Shown: in pieces, positions 1 through 9,745 of the stretch | Layout: each line of letters begins with the position of its first letter | Position numbering within the stretch: position 1 is the first letter of the stretch | From: JAHZKN01 sp965250205 | GTDB taxonomy: Bacteria; Pseudomonadota; Alphaproteobacteria; Rhizobiales; Hyphomicrobiaceae | DNA length: 64,000 nt | Reading direction: 5' to 3' | NCBI GenBank assembly: GCA_965250205.1 | Contig: CBDFNK010000020.1 | Location: forward strand, 62,001-126,000 | Translations under genes and position numbers: made by a program | The notes under the pieces: generated by a model | What the model saw: only the letters and a program-made list of their open reading frames with translations | The model's database searches: none | What the model was told of the DNA's origin: nothing

Positions 1-1
1 G

Positions 2-1510
2 GCCTTTGTTGGTGTGGAAGCGCGCCCGGTGGATGTGCAGGTGCGCATTACGCCTGGCGCTCATGCCTTTGCCATTGTCGGCCTGCCCGATAAAGCGGTT
101 GCGGAAAGCCGCGAGCGGGTGCGTAACGCGCTGCATGCGATTGGTCTCGGCCTGCCTTTCAAACACATCACCGTCAATCTCGCGCCCGCTGATTTGCCAA
201 AGGAAGGCAGTCATTTTGATTTGCCGATTACCCTTGCGCTGATGGTTGCTATGGGTGCCATTGCGCCCGATGCCATTGGCAATTTTGCAGCTGTTGGTGA
301 ATTGGCGCTTGATGGGTCCCTGCGTCAGGTCCCGGGTGCGTTGCCTGCTGCCATTGGTGCCAACGCGGTGCACAAGGGTTTGATTTGTCCTGAAGCATGT
401 GGGCCGGAAGCCGCCTGGGCTGGAGACGACGTGGACATTCTCGCAGCACCGCATCTTTTGTCTCTGGTCAATCACTTCAAGGGTACACAGACCCTTTCGC
501 GGCCCGAACCGAATCTCGAAACGGTCGCCAAAAGTGAGTTGGATTTGGCTGAAGTGAAAGGTCAGGAAGGTGCCAAGCGCGCGTTGGAAGTAGCAGCTGC
601 TGGGGGGCACAATCTGTTGATGGTCGGGCCTCCGGGATCAGGAAAGTCAATGTTGGCTGGGCGTCTACCGTCAATCTTGCCGTCGTTGACGCCGGAAGAA
701 ATGCTTGAAGTTTCGATGGTGCATTCGCTGGCCGGTGAATTGATGGGCGGTAAGTTGTGCACCGAACGCCCGTTCCGAGCGCCACATCATTCGGCAAGTA
801 TGGCAGCCCTTGTCGGTGGTGGATCGCGGCCACGCCCTGGTGAAGTCTCTTTGGCGCACCTCGGTGTGTTGTTCCTGGATGAGTTACCTGAATTCCAACC
901 CAATGTGTTGGATGCGTTGCGCCAGCCGCTTGAAAATGGCGAGGTGGTCATTGCGCGCGCTAATCACCGCATTTCCTATCCGGCCCGCATCCAACTGATC
1001 GGTGCCATGAACCCGTGCAAGTGCGGCGCTTCAGAACCGGGTCGAAGTTGCAAACGCGGGCCACGCTGTGCGGCTGATTATCAGGCGCGCATTTCAGGTC
1101 CGCTGTTTGATCGCGTTGATCTGCATATTGAAGTGCCAGCCGTAACGGTTGCGGATTTGGTCTTGCCGACGGCAACAGAAGGCAGTGCAGACGTGCGCGC
1201 GCGTGTTGCAACGGCACGTGACAAGCAACGCACGCGTCTTACAGCACTCGGCAAAACGGGCATGCGCACCAATGCCGATTGTTCAGGCGCCACTTTGGAA
1301 GAGGTCGCCACTCCTGATGCAGACGGCTTATCCGTGTTGCGCCAAGCGGCCGATAGCTTGAAGCTGTCTGCGCGTGGCTATCACCGCACCTTGCGTGTTG
1401 CGCGCACGCTAGCTGATCTTGATGGTGAGGATAAAGTCTGGCGCCACCATATCACTGAGGCGCTGAGCTATCGTGGTGAGAGCTTCAACCAAAAACAAGC
1501 GGCGGCTTAA
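2..1510 (+). CDS. comM: YifB/ComM-family Mg-chelatase-like AAA+ ATPase (5' end cut by window)
   Basis: ComM-type hexameric helicase relative; in naturally transformable bacteria the family promotes branch migration during integration of incoming DNA. The frame is open from base 2, reading AFVGVEARPVDVQV, which matches the second stretch of YifB proteins, so only about ten N-terminal residues are lost. Visible parts are the N-terminal ChlI domain with VGLPDKAVAESRERV, a Walker A GPPGSGKS, the PFRAPHHSAS and LFLDELPEF (Walker B) segments, a CKCG zinc-type cluster with later Cys residues, and the C-terminal Mg-chelatase domain (LSARGYHRTLRVARTLADLDG). It stands alone, followed by a repeat-containing gap. 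The GTG at 14 is only an internal codon. Family identity is secure; its role in this organism is inferred. Confidence 0.95.
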   Translation, partial: AFVGVEARPVDVQVRITPGAHAFAIVGLPDKAVAESRERVRNALHAIGLGLPFKHITVNLAPADLPKEGSHFDLPITLALMVAMGAIAPDAIGNFAAVGELALDGSLRQVPGALPAAIGANAVHKGLICPEACGPEAAWAGDDVDILAAPHLLSLVNHFKGTQTLSRPEPNLETVAKSELDLAEVKGQEGAKRALEVAAAGGHNLLMVGPPGSGKSMLAGRLPSILPSLTPEEMLEVSMVHSLAGELMGGKLCTERPFRAPHHSASMAALVGGGSRPRPGEVSLAHLGVLFLDELPEFQPNVLDALRQPLENGEVVIARANHRISYPARIQLIGAMNPCKCGASEPGRSCKRGPRCAADYQARISGPLFDRVDLHIEVPAVTVADLVLPTATEGSADVRARVATARDKQRTRLTALGKTGMRTNADCSGATLEEVATPDADGLSVLRQAADSLKLSARGYHRTLRVARTLADLDGEDKVWRHHITEALSYRGESFNQKQAAA

Positions 1511-1736
1511 TGTGCAACCGAGTTTTTTTGGCAACAGGCGGCTGATCTATTCGACCTTAGATGGCCATCCTGTTTCACACAATCATCTCTGTTTCACCCG
1601 GGCATCTCTGCTCAATCGTCGCCGTCAAAGCGCAATTTAATCTCGGCAAGCGACCGCTTACCGATTGTTTAGCTTAGTCCATTGTTGCCGCATTGCCTTT
1701 GGCAAAATAGCAATATCTCTGCTCTAAAGCATCAAG

Positions 1737-1880
1737 CCTTTTGTTGTACACAGTGAAGCTATTTGCGCGACGCTCTATCTCAACGCTCTATCCCATGACT
1801 CTATCCCAAGACTCTATGGCAAGACTGGCGATCAACTTATCTGCTCAAAGTCGAACCCAACGTTTCGCAGGTTGATCTAG
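1737..1880 (+). repeat. Interspersed repeat, copy A (~145 bp)
   Basis: First of four copies in the window (others at 26313, 30197 and 40750). It begins with CCTTTTGTTGTACACAGTG, continues through GAAGCTATTTGCGCGACG, then carries four 13-bp tandem units of the form CTCTATCYCAWGA. It ends with a conserved tail of the CTGCTCAAAGTC...CGCAGGTTGATC type. The tail runs into the stop codon of the minus-strand TadG-like gene. The remaining part of the 1511-1876 gap shows no coding potential. Confidence 0.85.
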
Positions 1881-3220
1881 TTGACCAACCGCACGGGCTG
1901 TCCAACGCCACGAATACCTTCAGGCACCGGGATATCGGTTTTGCCGTAGTCTGTGTTGAGAATGAGCTGCGGTCCACCATAGAGGCTCATCCGACGTGCA
2001 ACAATCGCCGTGTAGGCCGATTGATCGGCAACGGGGCCATCAGAACCGACGCGTAGTTCGCCGTTCGGTAGATAGATTGTGCCGAGTAACACACGGGCAT
2101 CATTGCTCATCACTTCAAATAGAACGCTATCTGGCTGGGCACGGTCTGAGAACAGTAACAGGCCAGCCATGATGCCGCTATTTTGTGCTTCAAGTGAAAT
2201 TGAGCTGTCGTTGGCAAAATTTAATCCAGCAGTGTTGCCCGTGAAATAGAATCCAACATACTTTCCAGAAAGACTTGAGCCACCATCAACAACAAGCGGC
2301 CCGTCTTTGATGATGTACGTGCCCGCATCCAAATCTACAGTTGATGAGTTCGTAATCGTCAGTCCGCCGCAATAGGTTCCTGGTGACAGACCGCGCGTTT
2401 CATAGTCGACGACCAAATTTGTGTAATCACAGGTTTCGGTTATGATTGGTTGTGGACGACTGGCGAGCGGGTCATCAAAGCCTGGGCAGTCGGTCATCGG
2501 TTCAGGAGAAAAGTTCCCTGGACCACCAGACTTTCCACCGCGTGAACAGATGAAATCCGCAACCAGTGTCGCGCTGTTTTTTGCCTTGATGGCATTGGTA
2601 TGATTGGAGTTTGAAAACACCGAGCATTCGCGGCCTAGGACATTGGCTTGATGCTCAAGGGTCAGAGCTTTGTCTGAGCTTGGATCCAAGGCCAACACAC
2701 AAACGTTGGGCTTGCCGATGATTTCTGCAACCGAAGTGACCGACAGCTGATCAATATTGTGTCCAATCAGGTTTTGGAAAAAAGAAATAGCCTTCCGGTC
2801 CAGATTAACAGTCACGCGCAGTGGATTTTCTGTAAGCTTTGTTTGGACATTTACTGAGCCGCTATCAAACGACATGTCTTGTGCTTTAATGTAGCGCTCA
2901 ACAACAGCTTGCACGACGGCAGCGACATTAACTTTATTGGCATCAGAAAAGCTTAGCTCTTTCGCGCCTGCAATTGCGCCAATGTCCGCAACACCCTGTA
3001 AATCGCTTTTTTGACTTGTCAGCGCCGAGGTGTCGATTGCAATACCCACAGTCAATGCGAGAATAGGGATCATCATTGCAAATTTGATTGCAATGACGCC
3101 GTCATTGGCTTTCAGAAAGAAACGGCCACTGTTCAGCTTGATCGCGGAAAAACGTTTTTCCAAACCCTGCCAATGATGTTCAAGTGCGTTCAGCATTTTC
3201 TTTTCCCGTTCAGCGTACAT
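1877..3220 (-). CDS. TadE/TadG-like protein with N-terminal membrane anchor
   Basis: 447-residue protein of the putative Flp-pilus TadG type. Near residues 40-65 it has the typical segment DGVIAIKFAMMIPILALTVG, a single membrane helix. It is followed by an IDTSAL...LQGVADIGAIAGAKEL stretch that matches the TadE/G 'D..AL..AAD.AALAGA' pattern. The remainder would be extracytoplasmic and rich in Ser, Thr and Gly. TadG proteins are minor components linked to tight-adherence pili, but no other tad/cpa gene lies nearby, so this is an orphan copy. An alternative start at 3196 (MLNALEHHW) has a better GGGA-type ribosome site than the upstream ATG. The last codons overlap repeat copy A. The function of the C-terminal part is not recognisable. 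Confidence 0.75.
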   Translation of the reverse strand: MYAEREKKMLNALEHHWQGLEKRFSAIKLNSGRFFLKANDGVIAIKFAMMIPILALTVGIAIDTSALTSQKSDLQGVADIGAIAGAKELSFSDANKVNVAAVVQAVVERYIKAQDMSFDSGSVNVQTKLTENPLRVTVNLDRKAISFFQNLIGHNIDQLSVTSVAEIIGKPNVCVLALDPSSDKALTLEHQANVLGRECSVFSNSNHTNAIKAKNSATLVADFICSRGGKSGGPGNFSPEPMTDCPGFDDPLASRPQPIITETCDYTNLVVDYETRGLSPGTYCGGLTITNSSTVDLDAGTYIIKDGPLVVDGGSSLSGKYVGFYFTGNTAGLNFANDSSISLEAQNSGIMAGLLLFSDRAQPDSVLFEVMSNDARVLLGTIYLPNGELRVGSDGPVADQSAYTAIVARRMSLYGGPQLILNTDYGKTDIPVPEGIRGVGQPVRLVN

Positions 3221-3417
3221 ATTCCCACACCAACAATGTGCCTCATGCAGATGAATATTGAAATGACGTAGTGTTTTCTCTCTTAAAAAAAGGATTAAGA
3301 CAATTGTCGACGGTCTCTTAAGACACCATTAATGACCGTGTTGCCGTTGCATTTAGATCTTCTATTCCGCTTTGTTTTAAAGTTCCTTTGGCGCTGAATT
3401 GACTGGCAACCGGCACG

Positions 3418-6366
3418 TCAACTGATGCGCTGAACACTCTCTTCGTTTTTCTCTTCTCCAGCGCTGTTGCATTGGGTTAAGCGCGTATTAAGACCTTCAA
3501 TTGTGGATGTGACCGCGCAATTCAGATGTTGATTTTGTTGCGCGTTGAGCAGGTTTTTCCCTTTATGCGCAGCCATCTCAATTACGTCGCATAGTTCTCC
3601 GACGCGCAAAGCACCGACATTTCGACTGAGTGATTTGAGCGCGTGGGCGGCAGCGGCAAGTTGGGGTGCTGAGGCATCTTCCTCAAGTTTAAGCAGTACA
3701 TCCAGGGCCGCCGGTGCATGATGTTCGTAGAGTGTGATCACCCGTGTCACCAGTGTACCGTTTGGGCCTTGCATTTCAATCAGGTCATCAAGTATTACCG
3801 GATCAAGCAAATCTGAGGCGATTGCTGTAGCGAAATCGTCGTCAAATTGTGACGCATCAGTCGATAGACGAGCAGTCTCTGGCGCAGAGCCAGGCCGACT
3901 CGTAACTGCTAACGCCGGTTTGTCTGTTGAGATCGGCGCTTCAGACGTTGAAGATTCGCTGCCGAGTATATTGTGGAGGCATGTTTCAATGGTCTGCAAC
4001 GTGAACGGTTTGGTGACGCACGCATCCATTCCTGAGTGTTGCCACTTGTCGGCATTAGCGCCAACGACGTGTGCTGTGAGCGCAATCATAGGGGTACGCT
4101 TGAAGCCGGTTTCAATCTCATGACGACGAATAGCACGCGACGCCTCAAAGCCGTCCATCACGGGCATGCTGCCATCCATGAACACGGCATCAAACGGTTG
4201 CCCGCTCTTGACAACTGCAACGGCTGCTGCCCCGTCTTCAACACAGGTTACTTCAATATCAAGTCGTTCTAGGACATTGCACAACACCTCACGATTGACC
4301 GCGCTATCGTCTGCGGCGAGTATTTTGACCCCTGGGAAGGTGTGTGAGGGCCCCGTCGACGTTGTTTGTGCTGCTGCTTGAAGATCCGCTACGGCACTGG
4401 TGCCGCGTTCAATAGCATCAAGCATTTGATAGATGTCTTGCGCGCAAATAGGTGTCGCGAGTTCGGCGTCGACGAGGTCGGAGTCCAATAGATGCGATGT
4501 CGTTCCCTCACCAAGTGTTGTCAATGTGATGGTCGGGCAGTCTGGTCTGGGTGCACCACTTAGGTTGAATGTCTGCCAGTAGTTTTGACAGGCAAAGATT
4601 GCAGCATATTGTTTGACCGATTGATCTGGGATCCAACTATCGTCAAAAAGCTCGACCCGGTATCCAACAGCATTGATGTAGGTCGCAAGTGCATTTCGGT
4701 TGAGTGAGGGTGGCAGATGAACCGCAATGGCAGGCGCTGAACCTTCCGGCGTGCACCGCTCATGAGCTGGCTGCAATACTTCTACAGGAAGGCGAACGAA
4801 GAACGTTGTGCCTTGCTTAGGTGTACTTTCAGCACTGATTTCTCCGCCCATCTGTGTGACGAGGCGACGGCAGATGGTAAGCCCGATGCCGGTGCCGCCA
4901 AAGCTACGTGTGGTGCTGCTATCGGCCTGAGAGAAGGCATCAAAAATGGTCGTCAGCTTATCTTTGGCAATGCCGATGCCGGTATCCTTTACCGAGAAAC
5001 AAAGCTGTTTTGTCTCTTGGTTTCCACGTGTCACCAGCTCGGTGGTCAGGTGCAACATGACGCCACCGTCTTCGGTGAATTTCAACGCGTTGTTGATCAG
5101 GTTTGTCAGAATTTGATTGAGCCGCACCGGATCACCGGCAATAGCCTTGGGCACGTCTGGGGCGACATACCCGGTCAGTTCAATATTCTTAGACCGTGCC
5201 CGTTCACTAAACAGGCGTAGAGCATCGTCAACCAAGCTACTTGGTTCGACAAGGGTTGATTCCAATTCCATCTTGCCAGCTTCTATTTTTGAGAAATCTA
5301 GAATGTCATTGATGATGGTGAGAAGACCTTGACCGGATTTCACAATCACTTCAGCCTTGCGTTGCAATTTTTGCGGCAGATTAGATATCGATAACAGTTC
5401 GGCCATCACCAGGATCCCGTTCATCGGCGTCCTGATTTCATGACTCATTGTTGCAAGAAAATCAGACTTTGCAGCGTTGGCTTGTTCAGCTGTCTTCTTT
5501 GCTTTGGCGAGGTCCGATGTGCGTGCAATCACCTCACGCTCCAAGTTATCGCGATGGCGTGCCAGTTTGTCATCCCGCTTGGAGATTTCATCAAGCATGG
5601 TGTTGAAGGCATCAACGAGTTGTCCTGTTTCGTCATTGCTGGTGCGGGATGCGCGTTTTGAGAAATCATGATCGGCTTGAACAAGCTCCATCGTGCGTGT
5701 GAGTTCTGAGATTGGATCAGAGATTTGGTTCTGTAATCGCAGTGACAGCGCCATGCCTATTAGGGCTGCGATGAGGCCTGCCAACATAGCCTGCAGAAAG
5801 CTTGTCAATAGCGCAGATCGTAAATCGGACAAATCAGCGATCAGGCCGAGCTTAGCGATGTCGCGACCTTCGGCTGTAACGGGGACTTCAATCTGATAGG
5901 AACCAAGGTAGACAGCATCAAACGGCCCGATTTCACGATTGTGTTCCGTGACCTGATCAGAACGTGTGACGACAATGCCGGTGCCGATACTGTAGTCCAG
6001 CGCACCGTCGTTTGATCGGATGCTGGCATAGGTGACGTTGGGGATTCGTGCGATGCTGTTGATGGCCTGAGCGACACGGCGTTCGTCGCCCTTTGCCACA
6101 TCGTCTTTGATGTGAGAGGCGAGCACTTGTGCCAGTCCGAGTAATTCCGCGCGGCGATTTTCAAATTGGCGTTGTGTCTCGCGAGCTGTCGAGGCGAGCG
6201 ATGCGACCAACACTCCAGTTACAACAGCAATACCGACCGTTGTCAGGAGTTTTGTCTTGATGGAGGTTTGGAAAAATCCGAACACAGGTGGACGTCCATG
6301 ATAAGCAGCAGGCAACTCGGCCTCGAGATTATAGAGATTGGGCGTAAATATTTGCGCAATCACCAT
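3418..6366 (-). CDS. Hybrid sensor histidine kinase (HAMP-HisKA-HATPase-REC-HPt)
   Basis: 982-residue membrane-bound phosphorelay kinase of BarA-like architecture. Membrane helices lie at about residues 38-60 and 185-208 and flank a periplasmic sensor of about 125 residues. A HAMP linker (208-262) and coiled coil follow. The HisKA domain has phospho-acceptor His309 in ATMSHEIRTPMNG. The HATPase domain shows N, G1 (DTGIGI) and G2 (FGGTGIGL) boxes. A receiver has its acidic pair in AADDSAVNRE and phospho-Asp in FMDGSMPVMDG. The C-terminal HPt domain has His in AAHALKSLSRNVGA. The region between the kinase core and the receiver (about 550-670) resembles a worn receiver without clear acidic residues. 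It is divergent from the stand-alone receiver at 6642, a likely partner. The signal sensed is unknown. Confidence 0.93.
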   Translation of the reverse strand: MVIAQIFTPNLYNLEAELPAAYHGRPPVFGFFQTSIKTKLLTTVGIAVVTGVLVASLASTARETQRQFENRRAELLGLAQVLASHIKDDVAKGDERRVAQAINSIARIPNVTYASIRSNDGALDYSIGTGIVVTRSDQVTEHNREIGPFDAVYLGSYQIEVPVTAEGRDIAKLGLIADLSDLRSALLTSFLQAMLAGLIAALIGMALSLRLQNQISDPISELTRTMELVQADHDFSKRASRTSNDETGQLVDAFNTMLDEISKRDDKLARHRDNLEREVIARTSDLAKAKKTAEQANAAKSDFLATMSHEIRTPMNGILVMAELLSISNLPQKLQRKAEVIVKSGQGLLTIINDILDFSKIEAGKMELESTLVEPSSLVDDALRLFSERARSKNIELTGYVAPDVPKAIAGDPVRLNQILTNLINNALKFTEDGGVMLHLTTELVTRGNQETKQLCFSVKDTGIGIAKDKLTTIFDAFSQADSSTTRSFGGTGIGLTICRRLVTQMGGEISAESTPKQGTTFFVRLPVEVLQPAHERCTPEGSAPAIAVHLPPSLNRNALATYINAVGYRVELFDDSWIPDQSVKQYAAIFACQNYWQTFNLSGAPRPDCPTITLTTLGEGTTSHLLDSDLVDAELATPICAQDIYQMLDAIERGTSAVADLQAAAQTTSTGPSHTFPGVKILAADDSAVNREVLCNVLERLDIEVTCVEDGAAAVAVVKSGQPFDAVFMDGSMPVMDGFEASRAIRRHEIETGFKRTPMIALTAHVVGANADKWQHSGMDACVTKPFTLQTIETCLHNILGSESSTSEAPISTDKPALAVTSRPGSAPETARLSTDASQFDDDFATAIASDLLDPVILDDLIEMQGPNGTLVTRVITLYEHHAPAALDVLLKLEEDASAPQLAAAAHALKSLSRNVGALRVGELCDVIEMAAHKGKNLLNAQQNQHLNCAVTSTIEGLNTRLTQCNSAGEEKNEESVQRIS

Positions 6367-6641
6367 GTGATGGAGATTTTTTTCGACCGTGCATGAAGCA
6401 ATCTAGCGCACATGGTTGATGGAAGCTTAACCGCTGTGTTCATCCTCGACAGAACAGATGCATCATTCAGATACGTTGGCCAGATTTTCAAATATTCGGG
6501 ACGCATCAATTGGTGTTCTATTAATTTAACTCGACGTTTCTATTGTTGCGGAGTTATGAAATCTCCGCCGAGAAAGAGTGCTACACTTTAGTCGACGGCT
6601 CAGATTATGCACCCGGTGGTCGCCTTTGGCCGGGCAACGTG

Positions 6642-7061
6642 ATGGCAATGCAAGACCTGCCAACAAGTTCAAAACCCCCACTTACGTCTCGACGGCTCTT
6701 GCTCGTCGATGATGATACGATTTTCTGTGAGCTGGCTGGTGAGGTGTTGCGGGCTGCAGGCGCTTGTGTGGCTGTGAAACATGACGGTGCAGAAGCCATT
6801 GACTATCTTGAGGAGGCAGATTGCGATCTTATCGTGGTCGATTTGATCATGCCAAAAGTCGACGGGTTCCGATTGATTTCGATGTTGCGCCACATGCGCA
6901 AAACGAGACATTTACCTATCATCGTCGTGACGTCGCGTCGCGATCAAAAAGCCTACAAAGACACGATCAGCATGGATATTAGTGCCTATCTCACGAAGCC
7001 TGTGAACTGGTCTGACCTGCCAAACCAAGTGAACCGTGCATTACAACGCACAGCGCTTTAG
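6642..7061 (+). CDS. Single-domain response regulator (CheY-like)
   Basis: About 139 residues from the ATG at 6642. An upstream in-frame TTG at 6543 would add 33 residues of non-homologous leader and is less likely. The receiver fold is intact: acidic pair in LLLVDDDTIF, phospho-Asp in LIVVDLIMPKVDG, Thr in IVVTSR and Lys in YLTKPVN. There is no output domain, so it acts by protein contact or as a phosphate shuttle. It is transcribed away from the hybrid kinase at 3418-6366 and shares its promoter region, which makes the kinase's HPt domain a natural phosphodonor; that pairing is inference from position only. Confidence 0.85.
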   Translation: MAMQDLPTSSKPPLTSRRLLLVDDDTIFCELAGEVLRAAGACVAVKHDGAEAIDYLEEADCDLIVVDLIMPKVDGFRLISMLRHMRKTRHLPIIVVTSRRDQKAYKDTISMDISAYLTKPVNWSDLPNQVNRALQRTAL

Positions 7062-7236
7062 GCCGAGATGGTGTTCAGCAAAAGCTTAAATGGAACGTCT
7101 GCTATTCCGTTTCCGTTATGCGAAGCGTTGTTGGCTAATCGTTGCTTGGTTTGTGCATCGCACCATCATACAGGTGTGCAATAGCTAAACGATTTTGATT
7201 TGATCAAATATTGGTTGGATTGCGGTTATTGATCCT

Positions 7237-7266
7237 AGACCCTGAGGCCATCGCGCTGTAGGGTCT
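7237..7266. promoter_or_regulatory. Hairpin in the 5' region of the molybdoenzyme gene
   Basis: AGACCCT at 7237-7243 is exactly complementary to AGGGTCT at 7260-7266, with a 16-base loop. It lies about 140 bases before the molybdopterin oxidoreductase start, in an otherwise featureless gap of about 340 bases (7062-7405). It could be an operator or leader structure; no T-run follows, so a terminator is less likely. Confidence 0.3.
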
Positions 7267-7405
7267 CGGCGCATCCTGTAGGTTGTCAGCCCGCGTGGTA
7301 AAAATACTGCCATGACCGCAGGTACAATACACGATGCCGACACCTTTCTGCACAAACTTTCAATTCCACACTTAGAAAAACAATGAACAATTGTTGGAGG
7401 AAATA

Positions 7406-9532
7406 ATGAACGAGCTTCCTAAGAAAACAGAATTTTTTGGCGGTTGCCCTCATGATTGCCCTGATACTTGCTCGATGATTTTTGAAGTTGAGAACGGGCT
7501 TGTCAGAAGTGTGCGCGGCAATCCTGATCATCCGATGACGCGCGGTGGTTTGTGTGTGAAGCTCAAGGATTATGAAAAGCGTCACTATCATCCTGATCGC
7601 GTGCTCTATCCGTTGCGCCGGACGGGCCCGAAAGGCTCCAAACAATTTGAGCGCATTTCGTGGGATGAAGCGCTTGATGAAATCGTTACGCGCTGGACAA
7701 AGATTATTGACGAACACGGCCCCCAAGCGATTGCACCGTATAGCTATCTCGGTCACCAGGGTCTGGTGCATGGCCTCAATGGTGGTGACGCATTTTTCAA
7801 CCGCCTTGGCGCAACCGTTATGGAGCGCACGTTCTGTGGAGAAGGTTCCTGCACGGCGTGGTTGTTAACAGTTGGGCCAACGGCCGGTGTTGATCCCGAA
7901 AGCTACATTCATTCCAAATACATTGTGATTTGGGCATGTAACTCCGTCAGCACAAACCTGCACCATTGGGCAATTGTCAAAGAAGCGCAGAAGAAGGGTG
8001 CCAAAGTGGTTGTCATAGACGCCTACGCCTCGCGCACCGCAAAAGAAGCGGATTGGCACATCTGCCCGAAACCCGGAACCGATGGCGCGCTGGCGATGGC
8101 CGTGATCAACTCGATCATCGAGCAAGGTCTTGTTGATAAGGATTATGTCGAAAACCACACCTCAGGATTTGAGGCTCTCAAGGAACGCGCATCCACAAAG
8201 ACACCGGAATGGGCATCGGAAATTACCGGCATTCCAGCCGATGATATCCGTAAACTGGCGCGAGAATTGGCAACTGAGCAGCCAGCTGCCATTCGCATGG
8301 GCGTTGCCCTTGAGCGCCATCATGGCGGCGGTCAAACCATTCGCGCCGTGACCTGCATTCCAGCACTCACCGGTGCCTGGCGCCATGTTGGTGGCGGCAT
8401 CACACAGTTCCCGGTTTGGGAGCATCCCTATAAGTTTGATGTGATTTGTCGTCCTGATCTTATTCCGGAAGGCACCCAGGTCATTAACAATCTGCAAATT
8501 GGCCGTGTGTTGACGGGTGAAATGGATCTCAAAGTGCCGATCAAGTCGATGATGTGTTGGAACTCCAACCCCGTGACCCAGGCACCAGAAACCGACAAGA
8601 TCGTTGCAGGCTTGAAGAATGAAGATTTGTTCCTGGTGTCTGCGGAACACTTCATTTCTGACACCGCGTCTTATGCCGACATTGTCTTGCCAGCCTCGAT
8701 GGGCGCTGAGATGGAAGATATGATCCTGTCGTGGGGCCATCTCTATCTGACCTACAATGCCAAGTCGGCAACCTCTCCCGGTGAAGCCATACCAAACAAT
8801 GAGATCTTCCGCCGTTTGGCTGCGCGTCTCGGCTTTGAAGAAGACAATTTCAAATGGTCAGATACAGAATGTCTGGAACATTATGTCGATTGGGATTCAC
8901 CCGCGTGCGATGGCATCGACCTTGAGTACATGCGTGAGCATGGCTTTGCCCGCCTGAAAGTTGGCACCAAAGATGATCGCGCGCCGCACAAGGAAGGCAA
9001 CTTCCCCACCGAGTCCGGCAAGTGCATGTTTGAAGTGCCGGGTGCGGTGAACTTTGTCGCTGGACCGTTCCGGCAAATGTATGAAGGTTTTCAGCCGGGT
9101 GAGCCTTTGGATGCACTGCCGGATTACACGCCGCCACGCGAATCTCCGAATACCAATCCAGAATTGGCCAAGCAATTCCCGCTCAACATTGTCTCTCCAA
9201 AAAGCCATGGCTTTTTGAATTCGTGCTACGCTAACATGGAGCACAAAATCAAAGGCCAAGGTGAGCAGTTTGTGCTGATCAATGCCGCTGATGCAAAGCC
9301 ACGCGGTATCGAGGAAGGTGATCGCGTTCAGGTCGCTAATGAGCGCGGAGCGTTCAAGGGCGTTGCACGTATTTCAGATGACGTGAACAAGGGTGTCGTT
9401 GTGGCGACGCTGGGTTACTGGCGGCAGTTGAATAAGGGCACTGTCAATTCGATCAGTTCAGCTGAGTTCACTGATATGGGCCATGCTCCGTCGTTTTCTG
9501 ACAATCTGGTTGAAGTGAGCCGCTCCAACTAA
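7406..9532 (+). CDS. Molybdopterin-dependent oxidoreductase with [4Fe-4S] cluster, cytoplasmic
   Basis: 708-residue member of the DMSO-reductase/formate-dehydrogenase superfamily. The start at 7406 is preceded by GGAGG at the right spacing. The N-terminus has the iron-sulfur pattern Cys14-x3-Cys18-x3-Cys22-x27-Cys50 followed by the usual Lys. There is no twin-arginine signal, so the enzyme should stay in the cytoplasm. The typical blocks are present: ISWDEALDEIV, dinucleotide-binding segments (MGVALERHHGGGQ; SMMCWNSNPVTQAPE) and a C-terminal molybdopterin-binding domain (FPLNIVSPKSHGFLNS; HNA-like LINAADAKPRGIEEGDRV). The molybdenum ligand is probably in the TFCGEGSC region. The substrate is not predictable. 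The radical SAM gene 200 bases downstream may be co-transcribed, and moeA at 33 kb would supply cofactor. Confidence 0.88.
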   Translation: MNELPKKTEFFGGCPHDCPDTCSMIFEVENGLVRSVRGNPDHPMTRGGLCVKLKDYEKRHYHPDRVLYPLRRTGPKGSKQFERISWDEALDEIVTRWTKIIDEHGPQAIAPYSYLGHQGLVHGLNGGDAFFNRLGATVMERTFCGEGSCTAWLLTVGPTAGVDPESYIHSKYIVIWACNSVSTNLHHWAIVKEAQKKGAKVVVIDAYASRTAKEADWHICPKPGTDGALAMAVINSIIEQGLVDKDYVENHTSGFEALKERASTKTPEWASEITGIPADDIRKLARELATEQPAAIRMGVALERHHGGGQTIRAVTCIPALTGAWRHVGGGITQFPVWEHPYKFDVICRPDLIPEGTQVINNLQIGRVLTGEMDLKVPIKSMMCWNSNPVTQAPETDKIVAGLKNEDLFLVSAEHFISDTASYADIVLPASMGAEMEDMILSWGHLYLTYNAKSATSPGEAIPNNEIFRRLAARLGFEEDNFKWSDTECLEHYVDWDSPACDGIDLEYMREHGFARLKVGTKDDRAPHKEGNFPTESGKCMFEVPGAVNFVAGPFRQMYEGFQPGEPLDALPDYTPPRESPNTNPELAKQFPLNIVSPKSHGFLNSCYANMEHKIKGQGEQFVLINAADAKPRGIEEGDRVQVANERGAFKGVARISDDVNKGVVVATLGYWRQLNKGTVNSISSAEFTDMGHAPSFSDNLVEVSRSN

Positions 9533-9543
9533 GGGCGCAAGAC

Positions 9544-9606
9544 TGTGGTCGAGTAGACCACAACAATCAACCCGCGGGGCACATCCAAAATTGTGATGTG
9601 TCCCGC
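9544..9606 (+). promoter_or_regulatory. Two consecutive hairpins between the molybdoenzyme and radical SAM genes
   Basis: TGTGGTC/GACCACA form a 7-bp stem with a 5-base loop at 9544-9562. At once after it, GCGGGGCACATC (9574-9585) pairs with GATGTGTCCCGC (9595-9606), 11 of 12 positions, around a 9-base loop. Neither is followed by a clear T-run. The pair may be an RNA-processing or partial-termination signal that sets the ratio of the two proteins. Confidence 0.5.
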
Positions 9607-9745
9607 ACTTCGTTGAGCGGGCCGAGGCCGATTTATCGTAAGCGCACACGATGGCACGGTCGAAACCGACGATCGTTGGCCAACGTATACACTCAATGTG
9701 CGCTTGAAGGTGAAGCGTGCTAACCGCTGGGTGATCGACATTTAA

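Noticed and set aside
1877..3220. Start of a full tad/Flp pilus locus
   Set aside because: Neighbours on both sides are unrelated (ComM, hybrid kinase); only a lone TadG-like gene is present.
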